Virus record (IMG/VR): IMGVR_UViG_3300028041_000001
Coordinates: 1-45,648 of that record
DNA: 45,648 nt
From: a virus
Direction: 5' to 3' (one strand)
Both the position numbers and the translations under genes were made by a program. A model generated the notes under the pieces. That model was given only the letters and a program-made list of their open reading frames with translations. It was not told the DNA's origin and did no database searches. The stretch's first letter is position 1, and each line of letters opens with the position of its first letter. Positions 33,057-38,845 of this stretch are shown piece by piece.

Positions 33057-33270
33057 CCTCACCCCCGTCATGGACGACCTTGACGCCCACGTTCCGAAGC
33101 AGCCAGTCACTCGCGCGCTGGCGGATGTCCGGGCAGAAGCCCTCGCATGCCAGCCGCATCATGTCCGTGATCGGCTGTGATTGGCCCGGTTGGGCGGCAT
33201 ATTGTTGCGCCGCCCCTGCGAAAGCGAGCCGTTCCGACCCGCCAATCCCCACTCTCTGCATCACGCTCAC
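33019..33270 (-). CDS. Hypothetical protein (83 aa)
   Basis: 83 residues from GTG 33270, one base after the SSB stop. RLACEGFCPDIRQRASDWLL suggests a helical domain with two Cys; the C-terminus overlaps the helicase start by 38 bases, an unusually long overlap. Function unknown; its place between SSB and helicase suggests a recombination-linked role. Confidence 0.6.
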   Translation of the reverse strand: MSVMQRVGIGGSERLAFAGAAQQYAAQPGQSQPITDMMRLACEGFCPDIRQRASDWLLRNVGVKVVHDGGEDATASETEGFRR

Positions 33271-34086
33271 CTATCCTTGGGGCGCGCCACCGGCCTGTTG
33301 AAGCCACCCCGGCGTCGCCCCCGGGTTAGAAGGGGGCGCAGTCGCAGCGGCCGGTGAGGTCGATGGCGTACCCGCACTCGTCGCAAATCCCCCGCTCGAC
33401 TCCGAGCTTGTCGCCGGGGGCTGCTGAAAACCCGGCTGTGGCCCTCCCCCCGGAGCGCCGAAGCCGGACGTCGGGGTGGCAGGGGCAGGTTGGGAACCGG
33501 CACTTGTTCCCGCATTGCCGAAGCCACCGAATTGCTGCTGGGCGCCGGGGGCGGGCGCAGCCGGTGCGCCAAAGCCGCTGGCCGGAGGCTGCTGGGCTTG
33601 GGCGCTGGCATTGAAGATGCCCTGAACGAGCTTCTGATAATGCTTGTGGCCGGACTGGCTCGCCGGGTTCGGCGTCAGCCATTCGCTCACCCGGTTCTTG
33701 TCGTCATGCCCGTCCTTTCCTGCCTCGACGCCGATCTTGATGGCGACCCGAAGGTTGCTCAGCTCGGCAAAGTCGTTCAGCTTGTAGCCGGCCGGGTTGT
33801 TCGGGCCGGCGCCGCGCCCCGCCTCCAAGATGCGGGTAATGGCGATCATGCCCATCTGCCGGTAGGCTTCGCTGTTGCCCTGATGGAACGGGTTTCCGAT
33901 CATCTCGAAAACCCTGCGTCCCGCATAGGGCTGCCCCTGGTCGATCGTCAGCTCGCAGTCGATATATTGACCGCCTGAAGCCGAAGACTTGACCCCTTTC
34001 ACCTGCAGGATCGCCCATGCGAGCTGCCCGTTGGGAATGGTGTCGAACGTCGAGGCGGCCCCTGCGTGACTGCTGAAATCCATCAT
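33271..34086 (-). CDS. Single-stranded DNA-binding protein (DUF669-like), zero-frame product
   Basis: A 271-residue protein. Residues 1-160 are an OB-fold-like domain of the DUF669 type (IPNGQLAWAILQVKGVKSSA ... GGQYIDCELTIDQGQPYAGR). Residues from about 165 on are low-complexity (FGAPAAPAPGAQQQFGGFGN), the expected intrinsically disordered SSB linker. In zero frame the tail lacks the acidic tip usual for bacterial SSBs. At codons 219-220 lies a slippery heptamer, after which the -1 frame gives a Cys-rich tail (separate entry). It coats ssDNA and partners the Sak4-like ATPase encoded just upstream. Confidence 0.82.
   Translation of the reverse strand: MMDFSSHAGAASTFDTIPNGQLAWAILQVKGVKSSASGGQYIDCELTIDQGQPYAGRRVFEMIGNPFHQGNSEAYRQMGMIAITRILEAGRGAGPNNPAGYKLNDFAELSNLRVAIKIGVEAGKDGHDDKNRVSEWLTPNPASQSGHKHYQKLVQGIFNASAQAQQPPASGFGAPAAPAPGAQQQFGGFGNAGTSAGSQPAPATPTSGFGAPGGGPQPGFQQPPATSSESSGGFATSAGTPSTSPAAATAPPSNPGATPGWLQQAGGAPQG
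33326..33433 (-). other. Candidate -1 programmed frameshift site and zinc-knuckle tail of SSB
   Basis: The heptamer GGGTTTT (33433-33427) is in the X-XXY-YYZ phase of the SSB frame (G GGT TTT). After a 6-base spacer (CAGCAG) a hairpin starts: CCCCCG 33420-33415 pairs with CGGGGG 33394-33389, and an inner CTCG/CGAG pairs with a GAGT loop. A -1 shift appends 33 residues, ending at TAA 33326 and containing ICDECGYAIDLTGRCDC (CxxC-x9-CxC). By hand count, 29 of 33 -1-frame codons end in G/C against 22 of 33 in zero frame, so the -1 frame looks selected. The fused product would be 253 residues. Confidence 0.65.
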
Positions 34087-34119
34087 TTCAAGTCGCTCCT
34101 GCTAACATTTATGAGTTTC

Positions 34120-34128
34120 TGTGGATAA
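34120..34128 (-). promoter_or_regulatory. Perfect DnaA box
   Basis: TTATCCACA on the minus strand, in an AT-rich 45-base gap between the Sak4-like and SSB genes. Candidate origin or DnaA-sensing element. I noticed only this copy; no exhaustive search was made. Confidence 0.6.
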
Positions 34129-34131
34129 CTT

Positions 34132-35061
34132 TCACCGGGCGCGAATCACCCCGCCGGGGGGGGCCGGCGCCGAATAATTGGGCTGGTCGATGCGCGGCCC
34201 CGACTGGATCTTCTTCATCAGCGCTCCGAGGTCGGGCGCCTCGAGCAGCGCCAGCCGGCCGCTGCGATCCTTGGCCGGGACTCCGTAGCCGTTGTGAAGG
34301 TGGCAGATGAAGCCGCGCTCGGTGCCTTTCTGGAAGTCGAGGACGGGCGTTCCGCTCGATACGTCGAACAGCCCGCCGGTGATGACCTGGTCGAAAATGC
34401 CCGGCAGCTCGCGGCCGGTCTTGCCGCCTTCGACCTGGGCGGAATATTCGGCCCGGCCGAAGTCGTCCTTGCCGCAGTCGAGGATGCCGACGACGATGAT
34501 GCTCTTGCCCGGGATGTGCTGGGCCTGGGTGAGCCAAGCCACCATTTCCTGCCCCATCAGGCCATAGGCGCCGCGCGTGTCGGGCTTGCCGGTCTTGTCG
34601 CTGAACGCTTCCGGCTGGCGCTTCGACCAGGCGAAGGCGTGGCGGCTGGCGACGGTGATCGAATCGACGAACACCGTCTCGAAGGCGTCGAATTGCGAGC
34701 GCGGGCCGAGCGTGGCTTCGTAGCTCGCCAGAGCCTCGGCCGAATAAGGGCTGCCGGGAGCCGCGGCCGGGTCGGCGCCGCCGAGCATGCAGACGATCGC
34801 CCGCGCCAGCTCCCACGGATGAACCCCGGCCTTGGCCGCCTCCTCGCGGACGTTGACGGTCGAGCCGAGCCAGGCGTCGCTGCCGTCAGGCTTGTCGCCG
34901 TTCAGTGCCAAGGTGCCGGCCTCGAGGTCGAGGAACAAAGTCGTCGCGGCGTCGAGGGTGCGCGCCTGATAGGTCTTGCCCCAGCCGGACGGCGCGAACA
35001 GCGCGATGTTGACCTTGGGCTTGGTCGCCAGCCGTTCTTCGGCGGAAACGATCTTCAGCAT
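34132..35061 (-). CDS. Sak4-like recombination ATPase (AAA_24 type)
   Basis: A 309-residue P-loop protein: LFAPSGWGKTYQARTLD (Walker A, about residues 20-32), TLFLDLEAGTLALNG, TVFVDSITVASRHAF (Walker B-like) and IIVVGILDCGKDD. This RecA-core layout matches the phage Sak4/AAA_24 family of single-strand annealing ATPases, usually encoded beside an SSB, as here. C-terminus is Pro-rich. Start at 35061 follows the previous stop by 2 bases. It should pair with the exonuclease and SSB in phage recombination. Confidence 0.8.
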   Translation of the reverse strand: MLKIVSAEERLATKPKVNIALFAPSGWGKTYQARTLDAATTLFLDLEAGTLALNGDKPDGSDAWLGSTVNVREEAAKAGVHPWELARAIVCMLGGADPAAAPGSPYSAEALASYEATLGPRSQFDAFETVFVDSITVASRHAFAWSKRQPEAFSDKTGKPDTRGAYGLMGQEMVAWLTQAQHIPGKSIIVVGILDCGKDDFGRAEYSAQVEGGKTGRELPGIFDQVITGGLFDVSSGTPVLDFQKGTERGFICHLHNGYGVPAKDRSGRLALLEAPDLGALMKKIQSGPRIDQPNYSAPAPPGGVIRAR

Positions 35062-35063
35062 TA

Positions 35064-35522
35064 TCAGTCCTCCCTGATGAGGGTGATCGCCGGCTCGGCG
35101 ATCTTGGTGGTGCGCGCCGCGTCGATCTTGGCGCGAAGCTCGGGGCTGAGCGCGGCGACGCCGGCGTAGATTTTCTCGCTCATCGAAAATTCGATCTTGA
35201 ACAAAGCGTCGACGCGCTCCCACGGCAGGGTCTTGGCGACATCCATCAGCGCCGCACTGTCCCATTTGACCATTTGCTTGACGTCGCCCTTGACCTTGAA
35301 GCCGTCCTGCAGCTCGAGCGTGACGCTGCCGTGATCCTTTTCGGCCTGGGCGAGCGCCTGCCTGACGCTATCGCCGTAGCGGCGGCCCAGCTCCGCCTTG
35401 ACTTGCGCGAGCCGCGCCTTCAGGGACGCGACGCCGCTGGCATAGCCTTCCTGAAGCTCAAGGAGCTGGGGAAGCGTCGCCTTGGCAAGGTCGCGATCGA
35501 GGGATTTGGCTGGTGCGTCCAC
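35064..35522 (-). CDS. Hypothetical protein (152 aa) in recombination operon
   Basis: A 152-residue protein: an N-terminal coiled coil (LQEGYASGVASLKARLAQVK), a beta region (GSVTLELQDGFKVKGDVKQM) and a helical end (MSEKIYAGVAALSPELRAKI). It sits between the Cro-like gene and the Sak4-like ATPase. Proteins of this size and place are often recombination-associated factors, but no family is recognised. Confidence 0.6.
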   Translation of the reverse strand: MDAPAKSLDRDLAKATLPQLLELQEGYASGVASLKARLAQVKAELGRRYGDSVRQALAQAEKDHGSVTLELQDGFKVKGDVKQMVKWDSAALMDVAKTLPWERVDALFKIEFSMSEKIYAGVAALSPELRAKIDAARTTKIAEPAITLIRED

Positions 35523-35533
35523 GCGCGTTGCTC

Positions 35534-35761
35534 CTATGCGTAGTTTGCAAGGTTGAGAGGCTTCTTCGGGATACTGATGACCCGCAGCAGCCAGGCGCTC
35601 GGGATCGACCCCCTCTCAAACCACTTGGCGACGCCCTTCTCGCTGATCGAGCCGGCGCCGTAGCGCTCGGTTAACATTTCAGTTAACCTGATGTGCTTCT
35701 GACGCTGGCTGGTGCCTTCCGGCATTTGCGTGACGTCGTCGAGAAGGCGGTCGAGCTGCAT
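35534..35761 (-). CDS. Cro-like small HTH protein
   Basis: About 75 residues from ATG 35761 (a longer start at 35836 would read through the operators and is not preferred). RLTEMLTERYGAGSISEKGV then AKWFERGSIPSAWLLRVI looks like a helix-turn-helix of the Cro/XRE kind. It is first gene of the minus-strand replication operon and faces the repressor gene, the classic cro position. Confidence 0.7.
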   Translation of the reverse strand: MQLDRLLDDVTQMPEGTSQRQKHIRLTEMLTERYGAGSISEKGVAKWFERGSIPSAWLLRVISIPKKPLNLANYA

Positions 35762-35804
35762 GGCGATACGGGTCTTTCCGCTGCAATGTCTGATTTGTCG
35801 GGCG

Positions 35805-35833
35805 ACAATGCCGACAGTCTGTAGCAGCGTCAA
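35805..35833 (-). promoter_or_regulatory. Minus-strand lytic promoter (PR-like)
   Basis: TTGACG (35833-35828), a 17-base spacer and CATTGT (35810-35805). The spacer contains the operator at 35811-35825. It drives the Cro-like gene and replication operon. Confidence 0.55.
35811..35825 (+). promoter_or_regulatory. Operator, copy in immunity region 1
   Basis: CCGACA-GTC-TGTAGC, in the minus-strand promoter. Confidence 0.6.
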
Positions 35834-35855
35834 CACCCCCGCCCAAAAAAATATT

Positions 35856-35870
35856 CCGACAGTTTGTATG
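35856..35870 (+). promoter_or_regulatory. Operator, copy in immunity region 2
   Basis: CCGACA-GTT-TGTATG, between the divergent promoters. Confidence 0.55.
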
Positions 35871-35880
35871 AAAAAGGGGG

Positions 35881-35909
35881 TTGAGTATTATGCCGACAAA
35901 GCGTAGGAA
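35881..35909 (+). promoter_or_regulatory. Repressor promoter (PRM-like)
   Basis: TTGAGT (35881-35886), 17-base spacer and TAGGAA (35904-35909), the same -10 as the early promoter. The operator at 35893-35907 covers the spacer and -10. Confidence 0.6.
35893..35907 (+). promoter_or_regulatory. Operator, copy in immunity region 3
   Basis: CCGACA-AAG-CGTAGG, over the repressor promoter; consistent with autoregulation. Confidence 0.55.
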
Positions 35910-35958
35910 GTCCGGTTCCGGGGACGGGAACGACCGACAAACCGGAAAGGAAAGGACT

Positions 35959-36435
35959 ATGGCAAGACGATCGCATTTTGCACTGGCGCCGAGCGACACG
36001 CTCGACGACCAGCGCGGCGAGCCGATGACTCCGCGGGCGCTGACCAAGCAGGAGTTCGGTCGCCGGCTGCAACGGCTCCTCGACGAGCGCGGCTGGCGCC
36101 AAAGCGACCTGATGCGGCGCACCGAGGAAACCGATCCCGAGAAGCGCGGGCTGAAGCGGGACGCGATTTCGACCTATATCAACGGCCGCAGCTTCCCAAC
36201 GCCGGCATCGCTCAACCTGCTCGCTCTGGCGTTCGGCCTGAGCAAGGAGGAATTGCTGCCCAACGCGACGCTCAACGCGATGAACGACGAGCATCCCGCG
36301 CTCGAGCTTCGCGCCGCCGCTGGCCATCCCGGCAAGGCATGGGTTCGCGTCAACCGGCTGATGAGCTTCGAGACGGCAACGCAAATCGTCCAGCTCATCA
36401 ACGAGGAAGACAAGCGCGACTTCGAGGGCCGGTGA
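35959..36435 (+). CDS. CI-like repressor (XRE family)
   Basis: A 158-residue protein from ATG 35959, preceded by AAAGGAAAGGA. Residues about 30-100 form an XRE HTH: TKQEFGRRLQRLLDERGWRQ ... AISTYINGRSFPTPASLNLL ... FGLSKEELL. The C-terminal part (AWVRVNRLMSFETATQIVQL) shows no Ser-Lys peptidase motif, so it is unlikely to be cleaved in LexA/CI fashion during SOS. It should bind the CCGACA-N3-TGTAGG operators. It faces the Cro-like gene and starts the lysogeny operon. Confidence 0.8.
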   Translation: MARRSHFALAPSDTLDDQRGEPMTPRALTKQEFGRRLQRLLDERGWRQSDLMRRTEETDPEKRGLKRDAISTYINGRSFPTPASLNLLALAFGLSKEELLPNATLNAMNDEHPALELRAAAGHPGKAWVRVNRLMSFETATQIVQLINEEDKRDFEGR

Positions 36436-36740
36436 GCGAGCTGCTGACGCAGGAGGAGGCGGCTCGCGAGCTTCGCCGCTCCGTCCGCTGGGTCGAGCGC
36501 AAGCGCGCCGCTGGCGAGCTGCCGTCGATCCCGGGGCGCCCGGTGATGATCCGCAGGGCCGACCTGCAGGCGTTCATTGAAAGGAGTGTCCGATGGCAAA
36601 AGCCAACAACGGGCCGCGGCTCAAGCTCAACGACCGCGGCATCTACGAAATCCGGTGGACGGAAGCTGGACGATCGAAGCGCAGCTCTACGCGCACATCA
36701 GATTATGAATCGGCGAAGAAAGTCCTCGCCGCCTTCCTGA
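36432..36740 (+). CDS. Excisionase-like MerR/HTH_17 protein
   Basis: 102 residues from GTG 36432 (GTGA overlap). LLTQEEAARELRRSVRWVER then AGELPSIPGRPVMIRRADLQ and AFIER match the AlpA/Xis HTH_17 fold. The frame runs on 148 bases into the integrase gene in another frame, adding a Ser/Arg-rich tail; such a long overlap is unusual. Likely controls excision direction. Confidence 0.7.
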   Translation: MSELLTQEEAARELRRSVRWVERKRAAGELPSIPGRPVMIRRADLQAFIERSVRWQKPTTGRGSSSTTAASTKSGGRKLDDRSAALRAHQIMNRRRKSSPPS

Positions 36741-37717
36741 CGCTCGACGGGCAGGAGCAGCGCCGGGTCGACAACGGGCCGATGCTGGTCATGGACGCGC
36801 TCGGCGATCCCGACTTGCCGGACGGCGACGATTATTGGCACGAGCATGTCGTTCCCAAGGTCGTCGACCAGGAGCGCATCCGCTACGACTTCGCCAAGCT
36901 GAAGGTGCATTTCGGCGCAATGGCGATCCGCGACATCACTCCGGCCGATGTCCGCGCCTATGTCCGCGACCGGCGGGCCGGGCGTCTCGGGCGGCCGAGC
37001 GTCAACCACACCATCAGCCGCGAGCTGGCGACGCTCAACGCCGCGCTCAACCATGCGGTCAAGGAAAAGCGGCTGTCGGCCGCCGAGAAGCCGTTCATCG
37101 AGCTTCCCGGGACGTCGCCGCCGCGTGATCGCTGGCTGCGCTTCGACGAGGCCGAGCGGTTGATTGCCGCCGCCGCCGAGCGCGTCGATCCGCACACGCC
37201 CAGGGACTTGCCGCCGCGCGTCTACCGCTTCGTCATGCTGGCGCTCGAAACCGGCAGCCGCAAGACGGCTCTGCTCGAGCTGAAGCGGGGGCAGGTCGAC
37301 TTGGCCGGCGGCCTCATTCACCTGAACCCGGCCGGGCGCCGGCAGACCAAGAAGCGCCGCCCGCCGGTGCCGATCAGCCGCCGCCTGCGGCCGGTGCTGG
37401 AACAAACGCTCGCCGTGATCCCCGAGGATCCCGGCGCCTATCTGCTCGACCACCCTGGCTGCATCCGCACCGCCTTCGAGAATTGCGTCGAGCGGGCGGG
37501 GCTGGGGCGCGATGTCACCCCGCACGTTCTTCGCCACAGCAAGGCAACGTGGATGGCCCAGGCGGGAGTGTCGATGTTCGAGATTGCCGGGCTGCTCGGC
37601 GACACCGTCGCGACGGTCGAGAAGACCTATGCCAAGCACCATCCCGATTATCTCCGTGACGCGGTCGAGGTCGGGCCGGGCGCGCCGCGGCTGCGGGTTG
37701 TAGGGGGCGCAGCATGA
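36593..37717 (+). CDS. int: Tyrosine integrase
   Basis: 374 residues. The N-terminal 60 residues form an AP2-like arm-binding region (RLKLNDRGIYEIRWTEAGRS); a SAM-like core-binding region follows; the catalytic domain has ETGSRKTALLEL (Arg), TPHVLRHSKATW (H-x-L-R-H) and VEKTYAKHHPDY (Tyr nucleophile). Integrates the phage at attP 38003-38053, 290 bases downstream. Coupled with the excisionase-like gene. Confidence 0.93.
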   Translation: MAKANNGPRLKLNDRGIYEIRWTEAGRSKRSSTRTSDYESAKKVLAAFLTLDGQEQRRVDNGPMLVMDALGDPDLPDGDDYWHEHVVPKVVDQERIRYDFAKLKVHFGAMAIRDITPADVRAYVRDRRAGRLGRPSVNHTISRELATLNAALNHAVKEKRLSAAEKPFIELPGTSPPRDRWLRFDEAERLIAAAAERVDPHTPRDLPPRVYRFVMLALETGSRKTALLELKRGQVDLAGGLIHLNPAGRRQTKKRRPPVPISRRLRPVLEQTLAVIPEDPGAYLLDHPGCIRTAFENCVERAGLGRDVTPHVLRHSKATWMAQAGVSMFEIAGLLGDTVATVEKTYAKHHPDYLRDAVEVGPGAPRLRVVGGAA

Positions 37718-37911
37718 CAGGGAAGCCAAGCCTCGCCGCCATCGCTCAACTCGCCGGGCAAGAGCTGCAGCCGTGGCAGCGCGACATCATTGAAAAGATA
37801 GCGTCGCTTCCCCCCGGCCAGCGGCTCATTATTTGGCCGCCGCGCGGCAGCCGCGTGACCCTGCCCAATCGGGGCGCGAAACGGGGCGTTAACGCTCAAC
37901 CGGGCGTCTGA
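37714..37911 (+). CDS. Short hypothetical protein (65 aa), possibly truncated
   Basis: 65 residues overlapping the integrase stop. The first 48 residues (LQPWQRDIIEKIASLPPGQR then LIIWPPRGSR) resemble the start of P-loop proteins such as terminases, but no Walker A Lys follows; the last 15 residues come from an integrase arm-site-like repeat. It may be the stump of a longer gene cut at the attachment region. Confidence 0.5.
   Translation: MTGKPSLAAIAQLAGQELQPWQRDIIEKIASLPPGQRLIIWPPRGSRVTLPNRGAKRGVNAQPGV
37878..37892 (+). repeat. attP arm-type repeat, left
   Basis: GAAACGGGGCGTTAA, identical to 38121-38135 on the other side of the tRNA-like core; a likely integrase arm-binding site. Confidence 0.65.
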
Positions 37912-37943
37912 TTTGTCGGCCAACATCCTACAACGGCGCTGAG

Positions 37944-37959
37944 CGTTTCATGTGAAACG
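37944..37959. promoter_or_regulatory. parS-like palindrome
   Basis: CGTTTCATGTGAAACG, 7-bp perfect arms around TG. It differs from the bacterial parS consensus TGTTTCACGTGAAACA at the two end bases and one central base. Confidence 0.5.
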
Positions 37960-37974
37960 GCGGTTTTCCGCCGT
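37957..37974 (+). terminator. Terminator-like hairpin after the integrase operon
   Basis: ACGGCGG (37957-37963), TTTT loop, CCGCCGT (37968-37974). No long T-run; it may stop the lysogeny transcript before attP. Confidence 0.5.
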
Positions 37975-38002
37975 CCGATTTGTCTGACGACACGCCGGAA
38001 AG

Positions 38003-38053
38003 ACTGTGTTGACATCGCAGGGGTCGCAAGTTCAATCCTTGCCACGCCCACCA
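38003..38053 (+). other. attP: attP core: 3' half of a tRNA-Val(GAC) gene
   Basis: ACTGTGTTGACATCGCAG is an anticodon arm: CTGTG and CGCAG (one T-G wobble) enclose TTGACAT, with anticodon GAC. It is followed by GGGTCGCAAGTTCAATCC (variable loop/T arm) and an acceptor 3' strand ending CCACCA. No D-arm or 5' acceptor strand precedes it, so it is a fragment that would restore the host tRNA on integration. 234 bases (37912-38145) around it hold no other gene. Confidence 0.85.
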
Positions 38054-38057
38054 TGAA

Positions 38058-38091
38058 AAAGCCCGCCGCAACAGAGAGTTGGGCGGGCTTT
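38058..38091. terminator. Bidirectional rho-independent terminator
   Basis: AAAGCCCGCC (38058-38067) and GGCGGGCTTT (38082-38091), 14-base loop. Minus strand continues TTTTTC-like, plus strand TCTATTTC. It ends the late/anti-defence transcript and may be carried over from the host tRNA locus. Confidence 0.75.
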
Positions 38092-38120
38092 CTATTTCAT
38101 CCGACAAGCGCCGGACGCCG

Positions 38121-38135
38121 GAAACGGGGCGTTAA
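38121..38135 (+). repeat. attP arm-type repeat, right
   Basis: GAAACGGGGCGTTAA, the same as at 37878-37892; a further partial copy AAACGGGGCG follows at 38134-38143. Confidence 0.65.
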
Positions 38136-38145
38136 ACGGGGCGCA

Positions 38146-38382
38146 TCACCCCGTCAGCCCCTTGACCGCCCACATGACCGCTTCCTCGATCTTGGTGCGG
38201 GCAAGAGCGGCTTCGCGGCCGGCCGGGACGACGCGATCGACGGCTTTGACGAAGCCGGCGCCGATGTCCTTCAGCTCGACCATCGCCACCTTCTCGGCCT
38301 CACTGAGGACGCGGTACTGATGGCGGACGGCGTTGTTGGCCGTCCGCTCATCGTCGGCGCTGTCGACCCGCTCAGCGCCCAC
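38146..38382 (-). CDS. Acb2/Tad1 hairpin-domain-like protein (candidate anti-CBASS sponge)
   Basis: 78 residues from GTG 38382, overlapping the RyR gene end by 11 bases. The segment YRVLSEAEKVAMVELKDIGA, then FVKAVDRV and ALARTKIEEAVMWAVKGLT, is the two-helix pattern I associate with the phage Acb2/Tad1 hairpin family (DUF7681). Members of this family bind cyclic oligonucleotides and block CBASS or Thoeris signalling. It is last in the late operon, just before the terminator beside attP. Family call rests on memory of the motif; no search was run. Confidence 0.7.
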   Translation of the reverse strand: MGAERVDSADDERTANNAVRHQYRVLSEAEKVAMVELKDIGAGFVKAVDRVVPAGREAALARTKIEEAVMWAVKGLTG

Positions 38383-38839
38383 TGGCCGCCACCGTCAGCC
38401 GGACGATCGCCGAGAACAGATAGTCCTTGAACCTCTGCTCGGTCGGCAGCTCGCAATAAGGGACGATGCAGGGGTGCGTCTTCGCCTCGGCACATTTTTT
38501 CGGCCCGTAGCGCCAGCCCTGGGCGACTTTGTCGCGCTTCCAGTTTTCGTGCATCTGCTCGGGCGTGGCGCTGGGGTTGGCCCGAAGGTAGCGGACGCCG
38601 CGGATGGTCGTTGCCCGTATCTCGGGCGATGTGTTCTGCCAGGAGCGATGCGAGAAGTCGCCTAGCGAAATGCAGTAAGCCCGGTTGGCTTCATGCACGA
38701 TCCGGGCGATATGGTCGTCCCTGAGAACGAAGCATGGCGGCGGCGCGACGACCGGGAACGGCCGCAAAGCGTAGCAGAGGGCGGCGCCGAGGCCCGCGGC
38801 AACGGACAGCAGCGCAATCAGCAAGAGAAAATCAGCCAT
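38372..38839 (-). CDS. Membrane-anchored RyR-domain protein
   Basis: A 155-residue protein: residues 3-25 a membrane helix (FLLLIALLSVAAGLGAALCY), then a RyR domain: IARIVHEANRAYCISLGDFS, PEQMHENWKRDKVAQGWRYG, HPCIVPYCELPTEQRFKDY. The conserved W...GWxYG...HPxxVPYxELP signature is clear. RyR domains occur in prokaryotic conflict systems and have been proposed to bind nucleotide-derived ligands; this one would lie just under the inner membrane. It overlaps the Acb2-like gene, suggesting a shared role. Confidence 0.82.
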   Translation of the reverse strand: MADFLLLIALLSVAAGLGAALCYALRPFPVVAPPPCFVLRDDHIARIVHEANRAYCISLGDFSHRSWQNTSPEIRATTIRGVRYLRANPSATPEQMHENWKRDKVAQGWRYGPKKCAEAKTHPCIVPYCELPTEQRFKDYLFSAIVRLTVAASGR

Positions 38840-38845
38840 AGCGGC

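Noticed and set aside
33326-33682. Independent gene for the CxxC-x9-CxC peptide
   Set aside because: The upstream part of that frame has no coding character and no start codon lies close to the Cys region; a frameshift explains it better.
35669-35688. GGTTAA-N8-TTAACC inverted repeat
   Set aside because: Inside the Cro-like coding region, short arms, no second copy; not enough to call a site.
38003-38053. Functional tRNA-Val gene
   Set aside because: Only anticodon arm, T arm and acceptor 3' strand are present; no D arm or 5' acceptor strand, so it is an attP core.
38053-38430. Plus-strand frame starting MKKPAATES
   Set aside because: Starts in the tRNA fragment/terminator and is antisense to the Acb2-like gene.
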